Below are positions 1 through 8,432 of a stretch of DNA of 39,123 nucleotides, one piece after another. This DNA is from an uncultured Bacilli bacterium (GTDB lineage Bacteria; Bacillota_I; Bacilli_A; RFN20; CAG-826): assembly GCA_944368945.1 (NCBI GenBank), contig CALVXH010000006.1:1-39123 (forward strand), read 5' to 3'. The notes beneath the pieces are model-generated. The model saw only the letters and a list, made by a program, of their open reading frames with translations, ran no database searches and had not been told where the DNA came from. The stretch's first letter is position 1; the number at the start of each line of letters is the position of its first letter. Both the position numbers and the translations under genes were made by a program.

Positions 1-37
1 TTCATAAAAAGTTGACGAGAATAATCAAGATAAAAAA

Positions 38-51
38 TGTAAGCGCTTCCA
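38..51. promoter_or_regulatory. cre-like operator (CcpA/LacI family) upstream of the GH3-GH16 operon
   Basis: TGTAAGCGCTTCCA matches the cre consensus TGWAAGCGYTWWCA except at one position. It lies about 90 bases upstream of the GH3 start. A second, perfect site precedes the other glycan operon at 28627, which supports carbon-catabolite control of both. No convincing -35/-10 pair could be placed here. A TTGACG at 12-17 and a TATGCT at 54-59 are too far apart to belong to one promoter. Confidence 0.7.
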
Positions 52-142
52 ATTATGCTAAAAAAATGACAACTTATTCTTAAAGTTATTAAAAAATATT
101 TTCTTTTTATATATGGTAATAGTGATAAAAGGAGTAAATTAC

Positions 143-3100
143 ATGAAATTTAAAAAATCAAGAATAATTGGAATTGGTTTTTCAGCCTTTGGAATTGCTG
201 CTTTAATTACCTTTACTGCGGTAGCAAATACAATTGCTGAAGGATTTGGAGACACTTTACAAGCTGCTTTAGGTGACTTAGGTAAAGGCCATACTAATGT
301 AAGTTATGATGGTGTAAATCCTACTTATTATGAAAACGAATTTACTGATGAAAAAGAAAAAGAAGAATATCAAAAATCTGTTTCTTATAACATTGTAAAG
401 GAAGGAATTACTTTACTTGAAAAAGGAAATATCCCATATGCCAAGAACACTAAAGTATCATTATTTAGCAAGTCTTCTGTAAATTTTATCTTTGGTGGAA
501 CTGGTAGTGGAACAGCTTCAAGTAGTTTAAATCTTAAAGACGTATTTGAAGAAAATGGTTTTGATGTAAACGATTCTTTATGGAACTTCTATAAAGATGG
601 CGCTGGTAAAAAGTATCAAAGAGGTGCTGGATCAATTAATTATGGTGATAGTGATGACTATAGCATTAATGAATGTCCTTTACCTGTAATTCAAAGTGAT
701 TCAAAAGTTACAAATTCTTTTAAGGAATATGATACAGCAGTTTTTGTTTTATCTAGAACTGGTGGTGAAGGTAATGATCTTGCTAGAGGTATGAATGATT
801 ATGTTGATACTTCTAAAGATTTATCAAAAGGTTATCATGTTGATGCTGAAGGAGATAAAAAGAAGAGTTATCTTGAACCAGATTCAATAGAACTTCAAAT
901 AATTGACTATTTAAATAAAAACTTTAAAGATGTTATCTTAATCGTAAATTGTAATAATTCAATAGAACTTGGTTGGACTAAAAATTATGATAAGATTTCT
1001 ACAGTTTTAAGTGTTCCAGGAACTGGAAGTTATGGTCTAGAAGCTTTACCTCAAATATTAAATGGTGAAGTCACTCCAAGTGGGCATTTAACTGATACAT
1101 ATGCTTATAATGCATTCTCTTCACCAGCTATGATGAATATGGGTGACTTTGAATATTTAACTGATGGAAAGAAAGTTCCTAATTATGAAGGCCAATCATG
1201 GGCTGATGGATATTATTATGTCACATATAATGAAGGAATTTATGTTGGATATAGATATTATGAAACCCGTTATGAAGACCAAGTTTTAAATAAAGGTAAC
1301 GCTAAAAAGATGAGTGATTGGGAAGTTAGTGCTTCTAAAGAACTTGGTGATGATGAATGGAACTATGCTAATGAAGTAATGTATCCATTTGGCTATGGAC
1401 TTTCTACAACTGAATTTGAGTGGAGTGAATTTACTGTAACTGAAGAAGAAGATACATTTATTTGCACAGTCAAAGTAACAAATATTGGTAATGTTGCAGG
1501 AAAAGATGTCGTTGAACTTTATGCTCAAACCCCATATGGAGATTATGAAAAAGAACATAAAATTGAAAAGAGTTCAATTCAACTTGTTGATTTTAAGAAG
1601 ACTACAAAAGAACTTGAACCAAATGAAAGTGAAGTTGTCACATTATCTTTTGATAAAAAAGATCTTGCTTCATATGATTATTTAAATAAGAAAACATATG
1701 TTTTAAGTGAAGGGCAATATTACTTTACAGTTGCTAAAGATGCTCACGCTGCAATTAATAATATTTTAAGAGTTAAGGGCGTTTCTGCAGGAGATTTAAT
1801 TGCTTCACCTAGTGAAACTACTGCTGGAGATCCTTCTTTAGTTAATAATTCTTTTGTTAATGATACATTAGAATATACCTCATTTAGCAAAGATGAAACT
1901 ACTGGAAAAGATATTACTAATATATTTGATGGCGCTGATTTAAATACATATGGCGAAAATATTACTTATTTAAGTAGAAACGATTGGGAAGGTACCTATC
2001 CAAAGACTTATGGAGATGTAAGTACAATTAAGAGTATTCATAGTGAAAGAATAAATGGAACTGATAAAAATGGTGAACCAGTTGGTTATGAATACTATAA
2101 AGAATTAAGTAAAGATAGTGAAATTTATAAATTATTACAAAGTTATGATTCATTAAATCCTTTAAAAGAAAGTGATATTACTGAAGACATTACTTGGGAT
2201 AATAAGGATGTCGAACTAGACTTAATTGATTTAAGAGGTAGAGATTATAGTGACCCATTATGGAATCTATTAATTTCTAAAATGAGTGTTAAAGAAGCTA
2301 GTGCATTAATTCAAAATGGTGGTTATAAAACAGAAATGGTTGAATCAATTAGTAAACCTGAAACTAGTGATAAAGATGGCCCAGCTGGACTTAACTCAGT
2401 TGCAGGACACTTTGCTTTAGGCCCTACATATCCTTGTGGATTAATTATTGCTCAAACTTGGAATCCTGAATTGGCTAATGAAAAAGGTAATTCAATTGCT
2501 TTAGATTGCTATGCAAATAATGTTACAGGTTGGTATGGACCTGGTAATAATATTCATAGAACTCCATTTGGTGGAAGAAACTTCGAGTATTATAGTGAAG
2601 ATCCAGTTATTTCAAGTAATATGGCAAAAGAGGAAACAATTGGAGTCGCTAAAAAAGGAATCTTTGTTTACCTTAAACACTTTGCATTAAATAACCAAGA
2701 AATTCATAGAGAAAAAGAAAGTGGACTTTGCACATATTCAAATGAACAAGCAATTAGAGAAATCTACTTAAAAGCATTTGAAGATGTTATTAAAGGAAAC
2801 GAAGTCGATGAAACTTATTATGAGGTTGAAATTGATAATAGTGGAAAACTTGTTAAAGATGAAAACGGAAATTATAAGTTTACTAAAAAGACAACAAAAG
2901 TTAATGCTTGCTTAGGAGTCATGTCTTCATTTAACCGTATTGGACCTGTCTGGGCTGGTGGAAACTACAATTTAATTACAAAGCTTTTAAGACAAGAATG
3001 GGGGTTCGAAGGTGCAGTTTTAACTGATTATTACCACACATGGTTTATGGATACAAAACAAGCTGTTATGGCTGGTGGTTCAATGAGCCTTGATCCTACA

Positions 3101-3379
3101 AATGAAAGTTTCTTAATCGATACAAACGATAAAGTTTATGAATACCAAGCTAGGGAAAGTGTAAAATCAACTTTATATATGGTAGCAAATAGTTATGCTA
3201 TGGACGGGTATATTCATGGCGTAAAACCTACTGCTGTCATTCCAGTTTATAGAATAATCTTATATGTCTTAGATGGAGTTTGTGTTGTTGGATGTTTAGC
3301 ATTATTGTTCTTGATTTATAGAATGGTAAGAAAGCAAATAAAAGAAAATAATAATGCCATAAAAGTAGAAAATAATTAA
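143..3379 (+). CDS. Membrane-anchored GH3 glycosidase with permuted domain order (probable beta-glucosidase)
   Basis: Likely hydrolyses terminal beta-linked glucose from glucan oligosaccharides outside the cell. The first in-frame ATG is at 113, but AAAAGGAG at 127-134 sits eight bases before the ATG at 143, giving 1078 residues. Domain order is inverted: an N-terminal hydrophobic anchor (about 8-30), then the GH3 alpha/beta domain, where Glu209 in SRTGGEGND is the likely acid/base, then a fibronectin-III-like domain (about 430-540), and last the TIM barrel. The barrel carries SDKDGPAGL, KHFALNNQE and the probable nucleophile Asp962 in GAVLTDYYHTW. A second transmembrane segment near the C terminus is followed by a basic tail. 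This B-A order is known from Ruminococcus albus and Butyrivibrio beta-glucosidases; both-end anchoring is inferred from hydrophobicity. It forms an operon with the GH16 gene 17 bases downstream. Exact sugar specificity is not shown. Confidence 0.9.
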   Translation: MKFKKSRIIGIGFSAFGIAALITFTAVANTIAEGFGDTLQAALGDLGKGHTNVSYDGVNPTYYENEFTDEKEKEEYQKSVSYNIVKEGITLLEKGNIPYAKNTKVSLFSKSSVNFIFGGTGSGTASSSLNLKDVFEENGFDVNDSLWNFYKDGAGKKYQRGAGSINYGDSDDYSINECPLPVIQSDSKVTNSFKEYDTAVFVLSRTGGEGNDLARGMNDYVDTSKDLSKGYHVDAEGDKKKSYLEPDSIELQIIDYLNKNFKDVILIVNCNNSIELGWTKNYDKISTVLSVPGTGSYGLEALPQILNGEVTPSGHLTDTYAYNAFSSPAMMNMGDFEYLTDGKKVPNYEGQSWADGYYYVTYNEGIYVGYRYYETRYEDQVLNKGNAKKMSDWEVSASKELGDDEWNYANEVMYPFGYGLSTTEFEWSEFTVTEEEDTFICTVKVTNIGNVAGKDVVELYAQTPYGDYEKEHKIEKSSIQLVDFKKTTKELEPNESEVVTLSFDKKDLASYDYLNKKTYVLSEGQYYFTVAKDAHAAINNILRVKGVSAGDLIASPSETTAGDPSLVNNSFVNDTLEYTSFSKDETTGKDITNIFDGADLNTYGENITYLSRNDWEGTYPKTYGDVSTIKSIHSERINGTDKNGEPVGYEYYKELSKDSEIYKLLQSYDSLNPLKESDITEDITWDNKDVELDLIDLRGRDYSDPLWNLLISKMSVKEASALIQNGGYKTEMVESISKPETSDKDGPAGLNSVAGHFALGPTYPCGLIIAQTWNPELANEKGNSIALDCYANNVTGWYGPGNNIHRTPFGGRNFEYYSEDPVISSNMAKEETIGVAKKGIFVYLKHFALNNQEIHREKESGLCTYSNEQAIREIYLKAFEDVIKGNEVDETYYEVEIDNSGKLVKDENGNYKFTKKTTKVNACLGVMSSFNRIGPVWAGGNYNLITKLLRQEWGFEGAVLTDYYHTWFMDTKQAVMAGGSMSLDPTNESFLIDTNDKVYEYQARESVKSTLYMVANSYAMDGYIHGVKPTAVIPVYRIILYVLDGVCVVGCLALLFLIYRMVRKQIKENNNAIKVENN

Positions 3380-3396
3380 CTTTTGGAGGGAATTTT

Positions 3397-6288
3397 ATGA
3401 AAAATAGGCTTTTTAAATCGGGATTACTAATTATCAGTGGGCTTATGCTTTCATCTTGTTTTGGACAAGATTTAAGCAACGCCCCAGCGTTTATGTCTAA
3501 TACAATTGAAACATTTGATGATGAATCTAATATATTCACTGCATCAAATGGTTGGACTAATGGAAGTCCGTTCGCCTGCTATTGGAATGCTGATAATGTT
3601 ACTTATTCTAATGGTGAAGTTGCTTTAGAGTTAAGTAAAGATGGCGATAAACTTTATGGTGGAGAACTTAAGAGTAATGATCATTTTAGCTATGGTTATT
3701 ATTCAGCGAAAATGAAGCCATCAAATGTAACTGGAACTTGTAGTGCATTCTTCTTATATACTGGACCAAGTGAAGATAATCCATGGGATGAAATTGATAT
3801 CGAATTTTTAGGATATGATACTACTAGAGTTCAATTTAATTATTTTTCAAATGGTAAAGGCGGTAATGAGCACTGGTACGATTTAGGCTTTGATGCTAGC
3901 CAAGAATACCATGAATATGGTTTCTATTGGAGCGAAGAAGAAATCATTTGGTACGTTGATAGTGAACCAGTTTATAAGGCCACTAATGATATTCCAACTA
4001 CTCCAGGAAGAATTATTATGAATACATGGAGTGGTGACAATACAGCAGAAGCATGGATGAAAAAGTTACCTGATGATTTTACTACTTCTAAGGCATACTA
4101 TGATGAAGTTAATTATACTCATTTAGATGGAAGTAAATATGAACCAGTTATTGTTACTCCAGATTCATCGATTGATCCTACTGAATTTACTTGGAGCGAT
4201 TTGCCTGTTGATTTTACATCTGCAGATAGCTATTTAATTACTAAAGAAGATGACTTAATTAATGTTACTTATAGTGACATTGGTGGTAGTTCATATAAGA
4301 ATATGAGTACAAATCTTCCAAATGCAGCTAAATATGCTGATGCAATTAGCTTCAAGGTTAAAAACAATGGAACAAAAGATGTTAACTTAAGAGTTGATGT
4401 TAATGCAACAGTCAATAATGCTCCAAAAGCAGTTAACTTAGTAGCTACTCAAGATGGCAAAGATATAAGAACAGATCTTGAATGGGGTGGAAGTTTTGCA
4501 ACTATTAAGCCAGGTAAAGAAAGTGAAGTTATTGTCAAATATGATGGAGATGCAACAAGTTTGATGTTTATGATTGATTCTTCAATTAATGACAATTCCG
4601 TTAATAGTGGAGATGTAACATTTAGTCAATTTAAACTTGGCGATTTAGATTTAACTGATAACCCAGCTGAACCAGACAATCCAGGTGAAAGTGATGATAC
4701 AATTGATGTAACAAATTTACATTGGTCAGCTATGAATACAAGTTTTACACCTTCAGTTGATGCCTATACATTAAATGAAGAAAGCGGAAAACTTACTGTA
4801 AGTTATGAAGATATAGCAGGAAATTCATATGCAAATATCAATTCAAACTTACCAACAAACGCAAATTTAGCAAATGCAGTCAAATTCAAAATTAAAAATA
4901 ATGGTACCGAAAGCGTTAGCTTAAGAACTGATGTTAATGCGGTGAATAATGGAAGTGCAAAGGCCTTAAATTTAAGCGCAACTCAAGATGGAACAACTAT
5001 TAGAACTGATCTTGAATGGGGTGGAAGTTTTGCTACCTTAGAGTCAGGACAAGAAAGCGAAATTATTGTTACATTTAAGGGTGAAGCAAACAATTTAATG
5101 TTTATGATTGACTCATCAGTTGCTTATGACGATGAAACTTTAAGAAGTGGAAATGTTACATTCAGTTCATTCGAAATCGGCTATAAAGAAGATATTAAGC
5201 CAGAATATCCAAATGAACCTGAAAATCCTGGTACAACAGACCCAGAAGAACCTGATACTGAAGATCCAGACACACCTACTACACCAGTTACTCCAACTGA
5301 AGGAGAATGGGTTGATTTTGAAGGAACATTTACAAATAATGAGGTATATCAAGTCACTAAGGATGAAGAAAATAATTCTTATAATGTAACATATACAAAT
5401 ATTGGTGGACAAAGTTATCAAAATATTGCTTTCAATTTGCCAGATGTTGATGGATATAATCATGTAAAGTTCACTGTAAAAAATAATGGCGAAAAAGTTG
5501 TTCAAGCAAGAACTGATGTTAATACTTCTGTTGCTGGTGGAGGAACCAGTGAAAAAACAACTTCATTAAATTTATCAGCTACTCAAGACGGCACTGCCAT
5601 TAGAACAGATACTGAATGGGGTGGAAGTTTCTATAACATTGATGCTGCTCAAGAAACTACTGTTGAAATTGTATTCTCAGGTGATGCTAGTATATTAAGT
5701 TTCTTTTTTGATAGTTCAACAAGTGATACAGAACTTAGAAGTGGAAATTTAACAATTAGTAATATCCAACTCGCTTATATTAAAGAAAATGAAAGTGAAG
5801 ATACTCCAATAGAAACTCCTGATGAAACCGGTGAAGTTGCTGTTAACCCTAATTTTTATAATCCATTACCAGATAAGTACATATTAACAACTGAAGATGG
5901 AGTAATTACTGTTGATTATAAAGATGTTTATGCTCAAACATATCAATGCTTATCTTATTCCTTTACTGAAAATGTTACAGGTAAGACAAAATTCTCATTT
6001 AAAATAAAGAACAACAAAGAAACAGTTTCTAATTTAAAATTTGATTTATTAGGCGAAAACGATGCAAAAATAAATGCTTCTGCTACATTTAACGGATCAG
6101 AACTTTACACAGATTTTACTAATGGTGGCTCAAGTTTAACCTTAGAAGGTAATGCTGAAGGGACAGTAGTAATTGTAGTAAGTGGAGAAATGAAAGTATT
6201 AAATATCTTTATTGACACAGTTTATATGGAAGATAAAGACACTCCACGTAGTGGAAATATCTCATTCTCAGAATTTAAAGCTTATTAA
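3397..6288 (+). CDS. GH16 lichenase-like endo-beta-glucanase lipoprotein with four C-terminal repeats
   Basis: Probable endo-beta-1,3-1,4-glucanase on the cell surface. The signal peptide ends in the lipobox LSSC (Cys21). The catalytic domain spans about residues 30-250. DEIDIEFLG supplies nucleophile Glu132, helper Asp134 and acid/base Glu136, and the following DTTRVQFNYFSNG and the later TPGRIIMNTWSG closely resemble Bacillus lichenases. Then come four related units of about 150 residues (about 263-418, 438-597, 635-797, 817-963). The first three share a TDxEWGGSF-type core and all four share an RSG/NSG-(N/D)-(V/L/I)-(T/S)-F/I ending. The last is divergent. Acidic, Pro/Thr-rich linkers join units 1-2 and 2-3. 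I do not recognise the repeat family; a beta-sandwich carbohydrate-binding role is inferred. GGAGGG precedes the ATG. It is co-transcribed with the upstream GH3 and followed by a strong terminator. Confidence 0.92.
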   Translation: MKNRLFKSGLLIISGLMLSSCFGQDLSNAPAFMSNTIETFDDESNIFTASNGWTNGSPFACYWNADNVTYSNGEVALELSKDGDKLYGGELKSNDHFSYGYYSAKMKPSNVTGTCSAFFLYTGPSEDNPWDEIDIEFLGYDTTRVQFNYFSNGKGGNEHWYDLGFDASQEYHEYGFYWSEEEIIWYVDSEPVYKATNDIPTTPGRIIMNTWSGDNTAEAWMKKLPDDFTTSKAYYDEVNYTHLDGSKYEPVIVTPDSSIDPTEFTWSDLPVDFTSADSYLITKEDDLINVTYSDIGGSSYKNMSTNLPNAAKYADAISFKVKNNGTKDVNLRVDVNATVNNAPKAVNLVATQDGKDIRTDLEWGGSFATIKPGKESEVIVKYDGDATSLMFMIDSSINDNSVNSGDVTFSQFKLGDLDLTDNPAEPDNPGESDDTIDVTNLHWSAMNTSFTPSVDAYTLNEESGKLTVSYEDIAGNSYANINSNLPTNANLANAVKFKIKNNGTESVSLRTDVNAVNNGSAKALNLSATQDGTTIRTDLEWGGSFATLESGQESEIIVTFKGEANNLMFMIDSSVAYDDETLRSGNVTFSSFEIGYKEDIKPEYPNEPENPGTTDPEEPDTEDPDTPTTPVTPTEGEWVDFEGTFTNNEVYQVTKDEENNSYNVTYTNIGGQSYQNIAFNLPDVDGYNHVKFTVKNNGEKVVQARTDVNTSVAGGGTSEKTTSLNLSATQDGTAIRTDTEWGGSFYNIDAAQETTVEIVFSGDASILSFFFDSSTSDTELRSGNLTISNIQLAYIKENESEDTPIETPDETGEVAVNPNFYNPLPDKYILTTEDGVITVDYKDVYAQTYQCLSYSFTENVTGKTKFSFKIKNNKETVSNLKFDLLGENDAKINASATFNGSELYTDFTNGGSSLTLEGNAEGTVVIVVSGEMKVLNIFIDTVYMEDKDTPRSGNISFSEFKAY
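4183..6285 (+). repeat. Four tandem ~150-residue protein repeats in the GH16 lipoprotein
   Basis: Units start near 4183, 4710, 5300 and 5845. Units 1-3 share 'GGxSYxN/Q', 'FKxKNNG', 'TQDG' and 'EWGGSF' blocks. Unit 4 keeps 'FKIKNN', the GGS block and the final SGNISFSEF block but has lost most of the rest. The nucleotide sequence is also close around the EWGGSF block in units 1 and 2, which fits fairly recent duplication. Confidence 0.85.
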
Positions 6289-6293
6289 GTATT

Positions 6294-6326
6294 AAGAGGT
6301 TTAAAATTTACTTAAACCTCTTTTTT
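6294..6326 (+). terminator. Rho-independent terminator after the GH3-GH16 operon
   Basis: AAGAGGTTTAA (6294-6304) pairs with TTAAACCTCTT (6312-6322) across a seven-base loop and runs into a T tract. It separates the enzyme operon from the regulator pair. Confidence 0.9.
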
Positions 6327-6330
6327 ATCT

Positions 6331-6366
6331 ATTTAATTATAATTTAAGTTATTTATAATATAAATA
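6331..6366 (+). promoter_or_regulatory. Promoter for the first LytTR/GHKL pair, apparently giving a leaderless mRNA
   Basis: A perfect TATAAT lies at 6354-6359, with a weak -35 candidate (ATTTAA, 6331-6336) 17 bases upstream. The ATG of the regulator starts at 6366, seven bases after the -10 box, which is where transcription would be expected to begin. No Shine-Dalgarno sequence is present. Confidence 0.6.
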
Positions 6367-7061
6367 TGATAAAAATTGGAATACTTGATGATTCTCAAGA
6401 TGCGATTAATGAACTAGAAAGTTATCTTGATAAGTTTTTCAGTGAAAAAGAGATTCCTTTTTCTATTGATAAATTTACCCAAGGCTTTAATCTACTCGAT
6501 AATATTAAAAGTAAATATCAAATTATTTTTCTAGATATTGATATGCCAGGCATAAATGGGCTAGATGTCGCAAGGAAAATTAGAGAAGTTGATTCAAGTG
6601 TTTTAATTGTTTTTGTAACAAATATGGCTGGATGTGCCATTAATGGTTATGAAGTTGCTGCTATTGATTTTCTTGTTAAACCAATTAAGGAACAACAATT
6701 ATATTTTTGTCTTTCTAGATGCTTAGATAAATTAGAAAATATAAACTATAAGAAAATTACTATTAAAACTGGTGATAAATATATTGTTATAAGAGATGAC
6801 AAGATAATTTATGTTGAAGTAAGATTACATTCTTTAATTTATCATACAGTTGATGGCGATTATGAAACTTATGGAACATTAAAAGAACTAGAAAGTTTGC
6901 TTGATGAAAAGAAATTTGCTCGTTGTAATAATTGCTATTTAGTAAATTTAAATTTTGTAGAATCTATTAATGGAGACTTATGTAATCTAAAAAATGCAAA
7001 ACTTCCTATCTCTAGAAATAAGAAAAAAGCTTTCGTTGAAAAGTTTGTGAAAAATATTTAA
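6366..7061 (+). CDS. LytTR-family response regulator (first copy)
   Basis: A cytoplasmic DNA-binding regulator of 231 residues. The receiver domain (about 1-120) has acidic residues Asp8-Asp9, phospho-acceptor Asp57 in FLDIDMPGING, and Lys105 in the VKP motif. The LytTR domain (about 130-228) shows the family pattern: a 'YVEVRLHSLIYHT' strand, 'YGTLKELESLL', 'CNNCYLVNLNFVESI' and a basic end. The sensor kinase follows after one base, so this is a matched pair. It lies just downstream of the GH3-GH16 operon and upstream of a surface lipoprotein, so these are likely targets (inference). The start has no ribosome-binding site and coincides with the predicted transcription start. Confidence 0.93.
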   Translation: MIKIGILDDSQDAINELESYLDKFFSEKEIPFSIDKFTQGFNLLDNIKSKYQIIFLDIDMPGINGLDVARKIREVDSSVLIVFVTNMAGCAINGYEVAAIDFLVKPIKEQQLYFCLSRCLDKLENINYKKITIKTGDKYIVIRDDKIIYVEVRLHSLIYHTVDGDYETYGTLKELESLLDEKKFARCNNCYLVNLNFVESINGDLCNLKNAKLPISRNKKKAFVEKFVKNI

Positions 7062-7062
7062 T

Positions 7063-8319
7063 ATGCAATTTATTTTAGATCATGAATATGTTTTAACTTT
7101 ATTTGCTTCATTAGCGATTTTTTTATTTTGCTTCCCTAAAAGAAAGCTTTTTTATTTGACTTTTGCATTAAGTTTCTTCTTAATTGAGCTTTATTGGCAT
7201 TTTAGACCATTGCCAGGTCCATTAGATTTTTTAATAATTTATTTATTGTTAATTGGCTCTGCTTACTTAACTTTTAACACAAATATTTTTGGTGTTTTGT
7301 TTATTGTAACGACTACATTTTGTGTACAACACATTGCTTATAAAGGAACGATGATATTAGTTACATTAATTGACTATAATTTAAGAGGACAAATTTTCTA
7401 TGTTTTAATGGAACTATTCATTATTGTTGTGATGAATGCAATAATGTATTTTACTTTTTTAAAGAAGTTTAAGATGGAAAATGATTTACAAATTAATAAC
7501 GGATATTTGCTTGCCGTAGCAATTTTAATTATTTTATTCGATATTGTTGTTAGTTATTTTGTTGAAGATCCATTAATTGAAGATAAAAACTATGTGATTT
7601 ATTCTTTGGTTAATCTATATTCAATTATAAGTTCTTTAGCTGGAATTGTTATTTTATTTATGAGTAGTAATGAGACTAAATTAGAAAATGACAATAAGAC
7701 TTTAGAAGTTATTTTAAAAAATGATGAGAAGAAGTATGAACTTGCAAAAATTACCCAAGAACAAATTAATATTAAATATCATGATTTAAAGCATTATATC
7801 CAAGAGAACAAGTTAAACGAGGATGATGTATTAGAAATTGAGCAGAATGGAAAAATATTTAAATCGATTTACTATACTGGAAATAAAACATTAGATACTG
7901 TTTTATTAGAAAAAAACCTTGCATGTCTTAAATTAAATATCCATTTCTTGACGATTGCTGATGGAACTTTGCTTAATTTTATGAAGATTAATCATCTTTA
8001 CTCTATGTTTTCAAATTTGATTGATAATGCTATTGAATGCGCAAGTAAAATCGAACAAGTTGATCGAAGAATAATTAGACTTATGGTTTCTAAACAACGT
8101 AACTCGGTTTTGATAGATTTGGAAAATACATGTTTAGTTGCCCCAATATTTAAAAATAATGAAATAGTTACTTCAAAAGAAGATAAAGAAAATCATGGCT
8201 TTGGAATTAAATCTATTAAAAGCATTGTAAATAAATATAATGGACACTTATATATGAGTTATGAAAATAGTAAGTTCATTTCTAAAATAGTTTTTCCACT
8301 TTCTGACGAAAATAAATAA
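7063..8319 (+). CDS. GHKL-family membrane sensor histidine kinase (AgrC-like, first copy)
   Basis: A 418-residue sensor. The first ~200 residues hold about six hydrophobic segments and a short motif, QHIAY, near residue 90. A helical linker follows. The phospho-acceptor is probably His240 in KYHDLKHYI. The ATPase domain has an N box (LFSNLIDNAIECA) and a G box (NHGFGIKSIKSI) near the end. This is the HPK10/AgrC-type layout usually tied to peptide sensing, but no signal-peptide gene was seen next to it. It begins one base after the regulator stop with no clear Shine-Dalgarno, so translation is probably coupled. An AT-only hairpin overlaps its stop codon. Confidence 0.92.
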   Translation: MQFILDHEYVLTLFASLAIFLFCFPKRKLFYLTFALSFFLIELYWHFRPLPGPLDFLIIYLLLIGSAYLTFNTNIFGVLFIVTTTFCVQHIAYKGTMILVTLIDYNLRGQIFYVLMELFIIVVMNAIMYFTFLKKFKMENDLQINNGYLLAVAILIILFDIVVSYFVEDPLIEDKNYVIYSLVNLYSIISSLAGIVILFMSSNETKLENDNKTLEVILKNDEKKYELAKITQEQINIKYHDLKHYIQENKLNEDDVLEIEQNGKIFKSIYYTGNKTLDTVLLEKNLACLKLNIHFLTIADGTLLNFMKINHLYSMFSNLIDNAIECASKIEQVDRRIIRLMVSKQRNSVLIDLENTCLVAPIFKNNEIVTSKEDKENHGFGIKSIKSIVNKYNGHLYMSYENSKFISKIVFPLSDENK

Positions 8320-8334
8320 ACGCTTATTTATTTT
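8309..8334 (+). terminator. AT-only hairpin overlapping the sensor kinase stop
   Basis: AAAATAAATAA (8309-8319) and TTATTTATTTT (8324-8334) are perfect 11-base arms around the loop ACGC. The stop codon lies inside the left arm. The stem has no G-C pairs, so it may be a weak terminator or an mRNA 3'-end structure. Confidence 0.45.
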
Positions 8335-8432
8335 AAAAATATTGCATTATATCGAATCTTTTGAGACTTTTTAATTTTTTTAATTGCTAAAAATTATACT
8401 GCATTTAAAATGAAATAAAGGAGATTGATAAT

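Noticed and set aside
113-142. Upstream ATG at 113 as start of the first GH3
   Set aside because: AAAAGGAG sits inside this extension at ideal spacing for the ATG at 143, and the extra ten residues are not signal-peptide-like.
3237-3539. 100-residue minus-strand ORF across the GH3-GH16 junction
   Set aside because: It covers the end and start of two confident plus-strand genes and has no supporting motif.
5167-5505. 112-residue minus-strand ORF in the GH16 gene
   Set aside because: It is antisense to the linker and third repeat; its Ile/Cys/Trp-rich composition is that expected from the reverse of a Pro/Thr/Glu-rich coding stretch.
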